A DNA stretch of 64,000 bases from Planifilum fulgidum (GTDB lineage Bacteria > Bacillota > Bacilli > Thermoactinomycetales > DSM-44946): positions 58,327 through 122,326 of the forward strand of contig NZ_FOOK01000008.1 in the NCBI RefSeq assembly GCF_900113175.1, given 5' to 3'. The notes below the pieces were generated by a model. It did not search any database, was not told the DNA's origin, and was given only the letters and a program-made list of their open reading frames with translations. Made by a program: the position numbers and the translations under genes. Shown in pieces: positions 18,808 to 27,414 of the stretch (within the stretch, counting starts at the first letter, position 1; every line of letters starts with the position of its first letter).

Positions 18808-19617
18808 ATGGGTTTCAAGGCGGCATTGATTCAGATGCGCGCGGTTTCCGGGGAAGTGGAAGGGAACAGAAAATCGGCGCTCCGGCTGGTGGAAAAGGCG
18901 GCGAAAGCAGGGGCCCGATTGGCGGTGCTGCCGGAGCTGTGGCCGACGGGTTACCACTTGTCTTCCCTGCGATTTCGGGAATTGGCGGAGACTGTTCGGG
19001 GGGAGACGGTCTCCCTTTTTCGCCGGATCGCCGCCGATTGGAGGATGGCGCTGGTCGTTCCCTTCGCTGAGAAGGATGGGGGGAAGCTTTACAATTCGGC
19101 GGCGGTGATTGATTCCTCCGGGGAAGTGGTCGGAGTCTGCCGCAAAACCTTTCTGTGGGGGAGGGAGAAGGAGATCTTCACCCCGGGGTCGAGGTCCTAT
19201 CCGGTCATTGCCACGTCCCTTGGGAAAATCGGCGTGTTGATCTGCTATGACGCGGAATTTCCGGAACCGGCCAGGCTGCTCGGACTTAAGGGGGCGGATC
19301 TCATCGCCGTTCCGTCGGTATGGAGCATAGAGGCGGAGCCCCGTTGGGACATCCAGCTTCCGGCCCGGGCTCTGGACAACACGGTCTTTGTGCTGGGAGC
19401 CAACACGACCGGCGAGGGAAGCTGCGGAAAGAGCAAGCTGGTGGCTCCCGACGGAAGGGTTTTGGCGGAAGCGGCCAGGGACGGGGAGGAAGTTTTGCTC
19501 GGCGAGGTGGATTTGTCGTTGATTCCTCAAACGCGCGAAAGAATCCCCTACTGGAAAGACTACGATCCCTCGTTGACCCCCGGGGGATGTTCCGCGCCAC
19601 GGGAAGGCGGCCGGTGA
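18808..19617 (+). CDS. Carbon-nitrogen hydrolase (nitrilase superfamily)
   Basis: 269 residues with the catalytic triad of the superfamily: Glu43 (LPELWPTGY), Lys113 (VCRKTFLW) and Cys146 (ICYDAEFPE). Such enzymes hydrolyse amides, often omega-amides or carbamoyl compounds. A good GGGGGG tract precedes the ATG. It follows an amino-acid transporter, so a role in amide or amino-acid catabolism is plausible but unproven. Confidence 0.88.
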   Translation: MGFKAALIQMRAVSGEVEGNRKSALRLVEKAAKAGARLAVLPELWPTGYHLSSLRFRELAETVRGETVSLFRRIAADWRMALVVPFAEKDGGKLYNSAAVIDSSGEVVGVCRKTFLWGREKEIFTPGSRSYPVIATSLGKIGVLICYDAEFPEPARLLGLKGADLIAVPSVWSIEAEPRWDIQLPARALDNTVFVLGANTTGEGSCGKSKLVAPDGRVLAEAARDGEEVLLGEVDLSLIPQTRERIPYWKDYDPSLTPGGCSAPREGGR

Positions 19618-19754
19618 CCCGCGATCTTTATACTTTTTTCGGAGGAAATAAACCGGGAGGAGAATAAAACGCTTCCGCTTTGGAGGTTAGTTGTGCCAAA
19701 ATAAAGATGCAGGAAATCGATTGGAGGTACACGCCTTGTCCGGAGGAGAAGCGG

Positions 19755-20501
19755 GTGGCGGAACTGGTCTTTTCCTTTGTGATCGGTTGGTCCGCGGGTC
19801 TTCTGCTTCCCCGCCTTGCCCGGCGGTTATTGGAGAAGGGAAGCGGAGATGCGGATTACCGCTGCGCCGCCTGCAGGCGGGCCGCTGATGACGCAAGAGC
19901 CGAAGTTCTTTTTGATCCGGGTACCCATCGAACCCCCCTCTGCCGGAGTTGCGGCCGTCCTCTCTTTCCTCCCGCCGGTTGGGCTCCCTGGCTGACGGGG
20001 GGAGGGTTCGCCGCGGCCCAAACCGTTTGGGGAGGAACGGGGGAGCTGTGGGTGGCCTGGGTGTTGGTGGGGATCCTCGTTCTGGTGACATGGACCGATT
20101 TTTGGGCCATGACCATCCCGGATGCCGTGACGGTTCCGGGAATGGTGTTCTTTTTTCTGGTGCGCCTGGTGGTCCGGGAGGACCCCTTTTTCTTCCATTT
20201 GCTCGGCTTTTTTGTCTCCTTTCTCCTGTCGTATTTCCTTGCCCGGCTGACCGGCGGCCTGGGAGGGGGAGACGTGAAACTGCTGGCCATGTCCGGGTTG
20301 GCGCTGGGGTGGACGAACGGACTGCTGGCTTTTGCGCTGGCGGTCGCAAGCGGCGGCTTCCACGGCCTGTATCTGCTGGCGAAAGGAGGCCGGGGGCGGG
20401 ATCCGTTTCCCTTCGGCCCCCATTTGGCGGCGGGCATTTTTGTCGCCCACGGCTGGGGCGAAGGAATCATCGATTGGTACGGGTCGTTCTTTCCCCGTTA
20501 G
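19755..20501 (+). CDS. comC: Prepilin peptidase (type IV leader peptidase)
   Basis: About 248 residues of integral membrane aspartyl protease. Two cysteine pairs (Cys37/40 and Cys63/66, as CAAC and CRSC) occupy the cytoplasmic domain. The two catalytic aspartates are visible in TWTDFWAMTIPD (Asp115) and GLGGGDVKLLA (Asp173). It cleaves and N-methylates prepilins. GTG 19755 is chosen because GGAGGAG lies seven bases upstream and the hydrophobic N-terminal helix follows directly; an upstream TTG at 19680 lacks both. comC holds this position in B. subtilis. Confidence 0.92.
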   Translation: MAELVFSFVIGWSAGLLLPRLARRLLEKGSGDADYRCAACRRAADDARAEVLFDPGTHRTPLCRSCGRPLFPPAGWAPWLTGGGFAAAQTVWGGTGELWVAWVLVGILVLVTWTDFWAMTIPDAVTVPGMVFFFLVRLVVREDPFFFHLLGFFVSFLLSYFLARLTGGLGGGDVKLLAMSGLALGWTNGLLAFALAVASGGFHGLYLLAKGGRGRDPFPFGPHLAAGIFVAHGWGEGIIDWYGSFFPR

Positions 20502-20565
20502 GGCGGTTTTTTGATCGGCGGTTCCGTGCGAAACAACGGTCGAAGCAAAGGGGTAAGGTTGCGAT

Positions 20566-21558
20566 ATGGGGTTCCGGCGATATCGGTTGGGCTTGGAGTG
20601 GACCGATTCCTTTTTCAAACTGGTCGAGGTGCACCAAAGCCGCGGGAAAATCCGCGTGACCGATGCGGCGGTGCATCCGCTTCCGCCGGGATGGTTCCGG
20701 AAAGAAGGGGTGGTGGAGCCGGAGAGCGTGGTGCAGGCGGTCCGGGAGGCATTGAAGGGGAAGAAGCTGCGCACGCGCAAGGTTCACATCGCCATCAGCG
20801 GGGGACATGTGCGGGTGATGCGGCGGCGCCTTCCGGAGTTGGGGAGGAGGAGGCTTCGAAAATGGGTTCAAAGAAAGATTCTCCCCGAGGCGGACCTGCC
20901 GTGGGAGGATCCGGTGTTTGATTGCTGCCCGGTGGGACATGTCTGGGAGGACGGCGGAGAGCAGGACGCGGTGATTGTGGCCGCGTCCCGCAGGACCGTC
21001 ACCGCTTTCGCCTCTTTGGCGGAATGGTGCGGATTGGAACCGGTCCGTCTGGAACCGGCGCCCTTGGGGTTGCACCGTTGGCTGGTCCACGCCCTGCCCG
21101 GGGTGTTTTCGAGGCGGATGACCGTTCAAATCTCGCCCAGAAGCGTGGAAATCAGCTTTTTCGAGGGAGACATCTGGCTGGAGACCCGCGTTGTTTCTCT
21201 GCCGGTCTCTCTTTTTGCCGAGAAAGGAGCCTCGCAGGCGGATCCCCTGGCTCCCCGGCTGAAGGGGGAAGAGGAAGTGAAGCGTTACGGGGAGGCGCTG
21301 ACGGCAAGCCTTCGGGAGATCCTGGAAGACTTCAGGGAACGGAACGGATGGATGCCCAAGGAGTGGGTGCTGACGGGTGAGGGGGTGGATTTCTCCCTGC
21401 TGCGCGATCGATTGAATCCGGAAGAGGGTGTGGTGACGATCAGTCCCTTTCCCGGGGAAATCATGGAGGACAGCCTGCGGGAGCGGGTTTCTCCCTGGCT
21501 GGGCCCTTGCCTGTCGGTTCCGATCGGCCTGCTTCTGGACGGGGGGATGTCGGCGTGA
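20566..21558 (+). CDS. pilM: PilM-like actin-fold ATPase of type IV pilus assembly
   Basis: 330 residues. It begins with LGLEWTDSFFKLVEVH, the phosphate-1-like strand of PilM/FtsA proteins. It includes KVHIAISGGHVRVMRRRLPEL, and has divergent actin-like motifs later. PilM binds the PilN N-terminus and links the pilus platform to cytoplasmic ATPases. It follows the peptidase by about 65 bases and overlaps the next gene by four (GTGA). Sequence is divergent, so the call relies also on the following pilN/pilO-like genes. Confidence 0.78.
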   Translation: MGFRRYRLGLEWTDSFFKLVEVHQSRGKIRVTDAAVHPLPPGWFRKEGVVEPESVVQAVREALKGKKLRTRKVHIAISGGHVRVMRRRLPELGRRRLRKWVQRKILPEADLPWEDPVFDCCPVGHVWEDGGEQDAVIVAASRRTVTAFASLAEWCGLEPVRLEPAPLGLHRWLVHALPGVFSRRMTVQISPRSVEISFFEGDIWLETRVVSLPVSLFAEKGASQADPLAPRLKGEEEVKRYGEALTASLREILEDFRERNGWMPKEWVLTGEGVDFSLLRDRLNPEEGVVTISPFPGEIMEDSLRERVSPWLGPCLSVPIGLLLDGGMSA

Positions 21559-22130
21559 GGGTGAATCTGCTGCCGCGGCCTTCCTGGGGGAGACGCCATT
21601 TTTTCCTGGGACTGTTGCTCGTGATCCTGTGGCTTGCGGGGTTCGTTTCGGCGGTTTTTTGGCTCTTTCTTCTCCAGGAAGAGCGGATTTCAGAGGCGCG
21701 GTCCAGACTGGAGCGGCTTGAGCCCGTGGAGAGAGAGGTGCGCAAGCAGGTGCGGGAACGGGAGGCGTTCATGAAGGAACACGGTCCTGCCCTTGCCTAT
21801 GTAAAGGCGGTGGATCGTCTGGACCGGGAGCGGTTGAAGTGGGACGAGGCGATCAGCGCCTTGGAGGCGTCGCTGCCGCCGTCGGCGACGGTGTTTGATC
21901 TTCAGGTGAAGGGGAACCGGTTGGACGGGAAGGGGGCGTTCCACACGGTGGACGATGTGGCCTTTTTTACGCAGATGATGGAAAAAAGCGAGTCGATCAC
22001 TTCCTTTTCGGTGGACAGCATCGGGAAGAGCGAAACGGATCCCTCCCTGGAAGTGAAACCGAAAAAGGCGTGGATCGTCCGTTTTCATTTGACCGTGGAC
22101 AAGCCCGCCCAAAAGGGGGATCAGCCGTGA
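21555..22130 (+). CDS. pilN: PilN-like type IV pilus assembly protein
   Basis: 191 residues from GTG 21555, overlapping the pilM-like stop. The N-terminus VNLLPRP is the classic PilN motif that docks in PilM. One membrane helix follows (LGLLLVILWLAGFVSAVFWL), then a coiled-coil stretch (EERISEARSRLERLEPVERE) and a PilN-type alpha/beta domain. A longer upstream start at 21507 is unlikely because it hides VNLLP. It is a bitopic inner-membrane protein. Confidence 0.82.
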   Translation: MRVNLLPRPSWGRRHFFLGLLLVILWLAGFVSAVFWLFLLQEERISEARSRLERLEPVEREVRKQVREREAFMKEHGPALAYVKAVDRLDRERLKWDEAISALEASLPPSATVFDLQVKGNRLDGKGAFHTVDDVAFFTQMMEKSESITSFSVDSIGKSETDPSLEVKPKKAWIVRFHLTVDKPAQKGDQP

Positions 22131-22864
22131 AGGGGCGCTCTCCGCTGTGGTGGAAATCGGGCCGTTTTCTGGCCTGGATCTGGGTGCTGGGCAGCCTGCT
22201 GATCGCCGGTTCCGCACTTCCCTTTTTGTACGGACAGTGGAGGGAGATTGAGGGAGTGTCCGCCAAATACCAAGCGATGTCCTCCTATGTGGATGCGCAT
22301 CGCAAAGAGTTGGATTCGGATCCCGGCACCCCCCCGACCCCCGATGCCCTGTCGATGCTGGCCGACAAGGTTCCCCCGGACCGGGACATCCCCCGCCTGT
22401 TGATGCAGCTTCGTGATACCGCCGAGAGCGCCGGCGTGAAGTTGAATGCGGTTCACGTCGCCGACAGCCGGGAGGAGTTGGACCGGCTGGCCGCCCAAGC
22501 GGAAGAGGAGGGGAAAAAGTCCGGAAGAAAGGGAAAGGGTTCTCCAAAAACGCCGAAGATCGCCCGCGTGGAACCGGTGTGGCTGGATGTGTATCTGACG
22601 GCGGAACTTCCGGAGCTGAAGGAGTGGTTCCATAAGCTTCACCAGATGACGCGGATCGTCTCCGTCCAGGAATGGGAACACCGGTTGAAAAGCCGGCGGG
22701 GTTACGGGAATGCCCGGATCCGGATCCTGGTGTACGCGTATCGGGATCCCGCGCTGAAGGAGCTTCGGGCCAAGGGTCCGCCGGAGATTTCCCGGGAGTC
22801 GAAAGATCCCATCCGGGTCCGCCCCAAGAAAGAAGAAAAAAAGGACCGTTCCTCCCGTTCCTGA
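22127..22864 (+). CDS. pilO: PilO-like type IV pilus assembly protein
   Basis: 245 residues from GTG 22127, overlapping pilN by four bases and preceded by AAAAGGGGGA. It has one N-terminal membrane helix (LAWIWVLGSLLIAGSALPFL), a coiled coil, and a PilO-like ferredoxin-fold domain (PDRDIPRLLMQLRDTAESAG). A charged Lys/Glu-rich insert lies near residue 125, with a highly charged C-terminal tail. It should pair with PilN at the membrane. No pilin, PilB, PilC or PilT gene is near. Confidence 0.75.
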   Translation: MKGRSPLWWKSGRFLAWIWVLGSLLIAGSALPFLYGQWREIEGVSAKYQAMSSYVDAHRKELDSDPGTPPTPDALSMLADKVPPDRDIPRLLMQLRDTAESAGVKLNAVHVADSREELDRLAAQAEEEGKKSGRKGKGSPKTPKIARVEPVWLDVYLTAELPELKEWFHKLHQMTRIVSVQEWEHRLKSRRGYGNARIRILVYAYRDPALKELRAKGPPEISRESKDPIRVRPKKEEKKDRSSRS

Positions 22865-22952
22865 AGTGCGTGGCCGGATCTTTCGGTTCTATCGTTTCTA
22901 TCAAATCATAGATAAGTAATAGAGGCAGATTTGACAAGGAGACGATGGACCG

Positions 22953-24116
22953 ATGGAGACGAGAGGAAATCATGTACGGCCCGCGTGGGGGAACGGAAAA
23001 ACCTCATTTTGCAAGGGGGATTCGGATTCCACCCGCAGGGGGGAGGCCCATCGGGTCAGCGTTCGCATCCGGGCGGCAGGACGTTCCGCCGATCTTTCCG
23101 GAAAAAGGCCCGAAGGCCGTCAGGGGGATGCGTTTCCGCCTTCCGGCGGAGAGAAGGAAGGAAAACCGTCCGACGGGGAAAAGGGCCTCCGGTCTCTGAC
23201 ATCCCGGCGCCTCGGAAGTTCCGATGCGGAGATTCACTGGGGAGTGCCGCGTTCCCCGATAACCAAAAAGCGGATGAAGCGGCCGGGATATGCCAAGGGG
23301 AAGCGTCAGCCGATGGGGACGGTGCTGCTTTCCGTCGGAGCGGCGCTCGTTCTGGGGACGATCATGGGATTTTCCGTGCTCACCCTGTTTTTTTCCGATG
23401 ATCCGGCGCTTTCTTCCCGATCCATCGATGCGCACCTGGAGCGAAATCCGGCGCCGGAGGAGAAGGCGGCTTCAGAGGAGCGGAAATCGGCTTTTTCTTT
23501 GGCCGATCTGAACGCGGTGCTGATCCAAGGAGGAAGCTTTGCGGAAAAGGAGCGGGCGCAGCAGGCGATTCAGTCTCACCGCAGCAAGGGGCGCGCCGGG
23601 GTGATGACCGACGCTTCCCCCCACCGCATCTTTTTGGGGGTGGCAAAAAACCGGGACGATGCCCTGAAACTGTCGGTCATCTATCAGAAGGAAAACGTGG
23701 ACGTGTACCTTAAGGATTTAAAGGTGAAGGGAGATGGCGTCCGCCTGTCCGAAGAGGCGATGCAAGCGGCGGGGGAGGATCTTTCCCGGTTCGTGGAGGA
23801 TGGTCATCGCATCTTTCAGACGCTGGCGGAATCCACCGCTTCCTTTCTGGGAAGTTCCTCTCCGGCGGGTTTTCCCGATCCCAAGGGCCTCGAAGAGGTT
23901 CACCGCCGGATGATGGATGCGGGCACCCGCCTGGAAAAACAGCTTCCCTCCGGGGCCCGGCCCCATCTGCAGGACCTGATGATGGCTGCGGATCAGGCCG
24001 TTCAAAGCGCGAGGGAAGCGAGCCGAAATCCGAGCGCGGCGTTGGCTTGGCAGGCACAGGAGGGACTGGTCCGGTACGCGTTGGCCTATGAGGCGCTGGT
24101 CTCCTCGTTAAAGTGA
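22953..24116 (+). CDS. spoIIB: Stage II sporulation protein B-like (SPOR-type) protein
   Basis: 387 residues. A long basic, low-complexity cytoplasmic N-terminus (about 1-120) is followed by one membrane helix (TVLLSVGAALVLGTIMGFSV) and an extracytoplasmic SPOR-like region (LIQGGSFAEKERAQQAIQSH, then RIFLGVAKNRDDALKLS). SpoIIB helps dissolve septal peptidoglycan during engulfment. The similarity is mostly in architecture plus the conserved position just before maf. ATG 22953 has AAGGAGAC about ten bases upstream. The N-terminal tail is unusually long. Confidence 0.75.
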   Translation: METRGNHVRPAWGNGKTSFCKGDSDSTRRGEAHRVSVRIRAAGRSADLSGKRPEGRQGDAFPPSGGEKEGKPSDGEKGLRSLTSRRLGSSDAEIHWGVPRSPITKKRMKRPGYAKGKRQPMGTVLLSVGAALVLGTIMGFSVLTLFFSDDPALSSRSIDAHLERNPAPEEKAASEERKSAFSLADLNAVLIQGGSFAEKERAQQAIQSHRSKGRAGVMTDASPHRIFLGVAKNRDDALKLSVIYQKENVDVYLKDLKVKGDGVRLSEEAMQAAGEDLSRFVEDGHRIFQTLAESTASFLGSSSPAGFPDPKGLEEVHRRMMDAGTRLEKQLPSGARPHLQDLMMAADQAVQSAREASRNPSAALAWQAQEGLVRYALAYEALVSSLK

Positions 24117-24146
24117 TTGTCTTGCCGCAGGATACAGGCCCCGCCC

Positions 24147-24175
24147 TTGACTTGGTCCGGAACATGTGTTCTAAT
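24147..24175 (+). promoter_or_regulatory. Candidate sigma-A promoter for maf-radC
   Basis: TTGACT (24147-24152), 17-base spacer, TCTAAT (24170-24175), in the gap between spoIIB and maf. Confidence 0.55.
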
Positions 24176-24250
24176 AAGGCAAGGTCATCCTTTTTCGTTG
24201 AACCGATTTTGCCTGCTGCTGACGGGTCAAGGGTGAGGTGAAGAGGTGCG

Positions 24251-24868
24251 GTGCGACCGGAGTTGGTATTGGCTTCGCGATCTCCCCGGCGCCGGGAAAT
24301 TCTTCGCCGGCTGGGCCTTGCCTTTTCCGTCCAACCTGGTGAAGTGGACGAGGCCGGGTTGACGGGGAAGGATCCCGCTGAGCTGGTTGAACGTCTGGCT
24401 TTGTCCAAAGCCCTCGATGTGGCCGGGACCAAGGAGCGGGCGCTGGTGATCGGCGCCGACACCATCGTCGTGTTGGACGGTGAAGTGCTCGGCAAACCGG
24501 CGGATTCGAGGGAAGCGATCACCATGCTGGAGCGCCTGCAGGGACGGACGCATCAGGTATACAGCGGATTGGCCGTCGTGGAGGTGCAAGGGGGTTCGCC
24601 TCTGCGAAAAGCCGTCGGTCACCGGGTGACGGAAGTGACGATGCGGCCGGTGGACCGGGAGGAAATCGAATGGTACGTCGGGACCGGTGAACCGTTGGAC
24701 AAGGCCGGCGCGTACGGCATTCAAGGGTTGGGCGTCTTGCTTGTGGACCGAATTGAAGGCTGTTACACCAATGTGGTCGGAATGTCGGTTCCGCTGCTCC
24801 TTCAGTTGACGAAGCGGTTGGGCTACGCTCTGGTTCGCGATTTTCGATTGCCGGACGATGAGGCGTGA
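24251..24868 (+). CDS. maf: Maf-family nucleoside triphosphate pyrophosphatase
   Basis: 205 residues. N-terminal LVLASRSPRRREILRRLGL is the Maf substrate-binding signature. GADTIVVLDGEVLGKP and the SxR/QG blocks (DKAGAYGIQGLG) follow. Maf hydrolyses dTTP, UTP and modified pyrimidine nucleotides, and overexpression blocks septation in Bacillus. GTG start with GAGGTGA nine bases upstream. It is followed by radC after about 60 bases, as in B. subtilis. Confidence 0.96.
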   Translation: MRPELVLASRSPRRREILRRLGLAFSVQPGEVDEAGLTGKDPAELVERLALSKALDVAGTKERALVIGADTIVVLDGEVLGKPADSREAITMLERLQGRTHQVYSGLAVVEVQGGSPLRKAVGHRVTEVTMRPVDREEIEWYVGTGEPLDKAGAYGIQGLGVLLVDRIEGCYTNVVGMSVPLLLQLTKRLGYALVRDFRLPDDEA

Positions 24869-24931
24869 CATCTGTGGGCGGGACACCCGGGTTTTCCTCA
24901 TTGCCGGCGAGGATGAGGGAGGCTGGATGTC

Positions 24932-25639
24932 GTGAATCCCGAAAAGCATCTGATGATTCGCGATGTGCCCGAAGAGGAGCGTCCCCGCGAACGGCTGGTC
25001 CAGCTGGGAGCCGAACATTGTTCCAACGCGGAGCTGATCGCGATTCTGCTCAGGACCGGGACCTCCTCGGAATCGGTGATCGCCCTGGCCAGCCGCGTCC
25101 TCTCCAAGGCGGGGGGAATCCGGGGCCTGACGAATACCACCCTGGAGGAGCTCATGGAGATCCGGGGCATCGGAATGGCCAAGGCGGTGCAGCTCCTGGC
25201 CGGCATCGAACTGGGACGGCGCATTTCGCGGGCGATGCCCGAGGAGCGCATGACGATCCGATCTCCCCGGGATGCGGCGGAAATGGTGATGGACGAGCTG
25301 CGCTATCTCAAACAGGAGCATTTCATCTGCCTCTTTCTCAACACCAAAAACCGCGTCATCCACAAGGAATGCATTTTTGTCGGAAGCCTGGACACCTCCG
25401 TGGTTCATCCGCGGGAGGTGTTTCGCGAAGCGATTCGGCGCAGTTCCGCGGGAATCATCTGCGTGCACAATCATCCCAGCGGGGATCCGCATCCGAGCCG
25501 GGAGGACATCGACGTTACGTACCGGCTGTACGAAGCGGGCGAAATCGTCGGAGTGGAACTGATGGATCACATCATCGTGGGAGACGGCTGTTATTTCAGC
25601 CTGAAGGAGAAAGGAATGTTTCCCGGCCTGAACGGGTGA
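24932..25639 (+). CDS. radC: RadC-family JAB/MPN-domain protein
   Basis: 235 residues. An N-terminal helix-hairpin-helix part (LEELMEIRGIGMAKAVQLLA) precedes a JAMM metalloprotease-like domain with the full motif CVHNHPSGDPHPSREDID. Despite its old name, the role in DNA repair is doubtful; the family may act on DNA or ubiquitin-like targets. GTG start behind GGGAGG. It ends the maf-radC unit. The mreBCD genes that usually follow in Bacillus are absent. Confidence 0.95.
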   Translation: MNPEKHLMIRDVPEEERPRERLVQLGAEHCSNAELIAILLRTGTSSESVIALASRVLSKAGGIRGLTNTTLEELMEIRGIGMAKAVQLLAGIELGRRISRAMPEERMTIRSPRDAAEMVMDELRYLKQEHFICLFLNTKNRVIHKECIFVGSLDTSVVHPREVFREAIRRSSAGIICVHNHPSGDPHPSREDIDVTYRLYEAGEIVGVELMDHIIVGDGCYFSLKEKGMFPGLNG

Positions 25640-25827
25640 GACGGGCGGGACTCCACAGGTGAAAAGGGCGCGGGGAAGGAGGGAAGCCGTGCAATCCGAC
25701 GGGGATTGTTCGGATTCCCTTTCTTTTTGCAGGCATTTGCAAATTTGCCGGGAGATCGGGGGCGTGGCATCCAGAAGGAAAATGATGGCCTTTGACGAAA
25801 GAGTAAGAGGAGACGGGGTGACGGCAC

Positions 25828-26505
25828 ATGAGCAAACTGGCGAAGCCGGGTGTGACGATTAAGGGAACCAAGGACGGTCTGTTGTTTCTGCTGGACGAAA
25901 CCCGGCCTTTTTCTGCACTCCTGGCTGAGATCCGGCACAAACTGGAGAACCCTTCCTCGCAGATTTGGGATGGACCGGACACGCCGGTGCTGATCAAGTT
26001 GGGGCGAAGGCAGATTACCCGGGAAGAGGAGAAAGAGCTTCGTCGGGTTTTTTCCATCCGAAAAAATTTAATCGTCCGTTCCATCGAGGCGGAAGGAATG
26101 CACTACCTGGCCGATTCATCTCCGGGCATCAAGCTGCTTTGCGGAACGATCCGTTCCGGTCAGGTCCTGGAGCATCGCGGCGATTTGCTTTTTTTGGGGG
26201 ATGTCAACCCCGGCGGCTGCATTCGCTCCACCGGAAGCATCTACGTGTTGGGGGCGCTCCGCGGTTTGGCCCATGCGGGAAGCGAGGGGGATGAATCGGC
26301 GATTGTTGCGGCATCCGTCTTTCGGCCGACTCAGTTGAGAATCGCTGGGGTGATTTCCCGCCCCCCCGACGAGTGGGATGAATCGGAAGTGGGCATGCGT
26401 TTCGCCTATTTGCTGGATGAGCAGATCGCCGTCGAATCGGTTCACGATCTGGGTCAGATTCGCCCGGAACTGGAGTGGAGGGATAAACGCTTCAAATCCC
26501 TGTAA
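25828..26505 (+). CDS. minC: Septum site-determining protein MinC
   Basis: 225 residues. The N-terminal domain (about 1-100) is MinC_N-like, and the C-terminal beta-helix has GDVNPGGCIRSTGSIYVLGALRG, the MinD-binding signature. It inhibits FtsZ ring formation at non-medial sites together with MinD. The next gene begins 13 bases after its stop. AGGAGAC lies a little far upstream of the ATG. Confidence 0.95.
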   Translation: MSKLAKPGVTIKGTKDGLLFLLDETRPFSALLAEIRHKLENPSSQIWDGPDTPVLIKLGRRQITREEEKELRRVFSIRKNLIVRSIEAEGMHYLADSSPGIKLLCGTIRSGQVLEHRGDLLFLGDVNPGGCIRSTGSIYVLGALRGLAHAGSEGDESAIVAASVFRPTQLRIAGVISRPPDEWDESEVGMRFAYLLDEQIAVESVHDLGQIRPELEWRDKRFKSL

Positions 26506-26518
26506 GGAGGGAGAGACG

Positions 26519-27313
26519 GTGGGGGAGTCGATCGTCGTCACTTCCGGAAAGGGAGGGGTCGGGAAAACGACCACTTCGGCCAATGTGGGCACGGCGTTGG
26601 CTTTGGAAGGCAAAAGGGTGTGCCTCGTGGACACGGATATCGGTCTGCGCAACCTGGATGTCCTGCTGGGCCTGGAAAACCGGATCGTATACGACCTGGT
26701 CGATGTGATTGAGGGCAACTGCACCCGGCAGCAGGCACTCATCAAGGACAAGCGCTGCGACACGCTGTACCTGATACCGGCGGCGCAATCCAAGGACAAG
26801 TCGGCCATTTCTTCGCAGCAACTTCGATCTCTGATCGCCGAATTGAAGGAGGAGTTCGATTACGTCATCATCGACTGCCCCGCGGGAATTGAACTGGGCT
26901 TCAAAAATGCCGTATCCGGAGCGGATCAGGCCATTGTCGTGACGACGCCGGAGAGCGCCGCCGTCCGGGATGCGGACCGGGTGATCGGCCTGCTGGAAAA
27001 GGAAGATATCGGCAAGCCGAAGCTGATCGTCAACCGCTATCGACCGCGCCTTGTGAAGGAAGGCGGAATGATGAAGGTGGACGACGTGGTGAACATCCTG
27101 GCGGTCGATCTGCTCGGAGTGGTTCCCGACGACGAGACCATCATCCGCACCGGAAATCAAGGGGAGCCCGCCGTTTTCGAAGCCAAATGCCCCGCCGGAA
27201 GGGCCTATCGCAACATTGCCCGCCGCATACAGGGGGAGGCGGTTCCGATGCTCCCGCTGGAGAGGCAGAGCGGCTTTTTTTCCAGGTTGAGGCGCTGGCT
27301 CGGTTTCGGATGA
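26519..27313 (+). CDS. minD: Septum site-determining ATPase MinD
   Basis: 264 residues, the family length. Deviant Walker A motif SGKGGVGKTTTSANVG starts at about residue 9. DTDIGLRNLDVLLGLENR and YVIIDCPAGIELGF follow. The C-terminus ends in a short amphipathic membrane-targeting helix (FFSRLRRWLGFG). GTG 26519 is supported by AAGGAGG eight bases upstream and by the normal MinD N-terminus (MGESIVVTSGKGG). Confidence 0.97.
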   Translation: MGESIVVTSGKGGVGKTTTSANVGTALALEGKRVCLVDTDIGLRNLDVLLGLENRIVYDLVDVIEGNCTRQQALIKDKRCDTLYLIPAAQSKDKSAISSQQLRSLIAELKEEFDYVIIDCPAGIELGFKNAVSGADQAIVVTTPESAAVRDADRVIGLLEKEDIGKPKLIVNRYRPRLVKEGGMMKVDDVVNILAVDLLGVVPDDETIIRTGNQGEPAVFEAKCPAGRAYRNIARRIQGEAVPMLPLERQSGFFSRLRRWLGFG

Positions 27314-27414
27314 TCGAACATTTTTACATATTTGATGCCCCTTCGCATATTCCGATGAGACAAGTCATATGTTGGTACCGATAATGCTTGGCCACAAAGG
27401 GGCGGGTGACGGAT

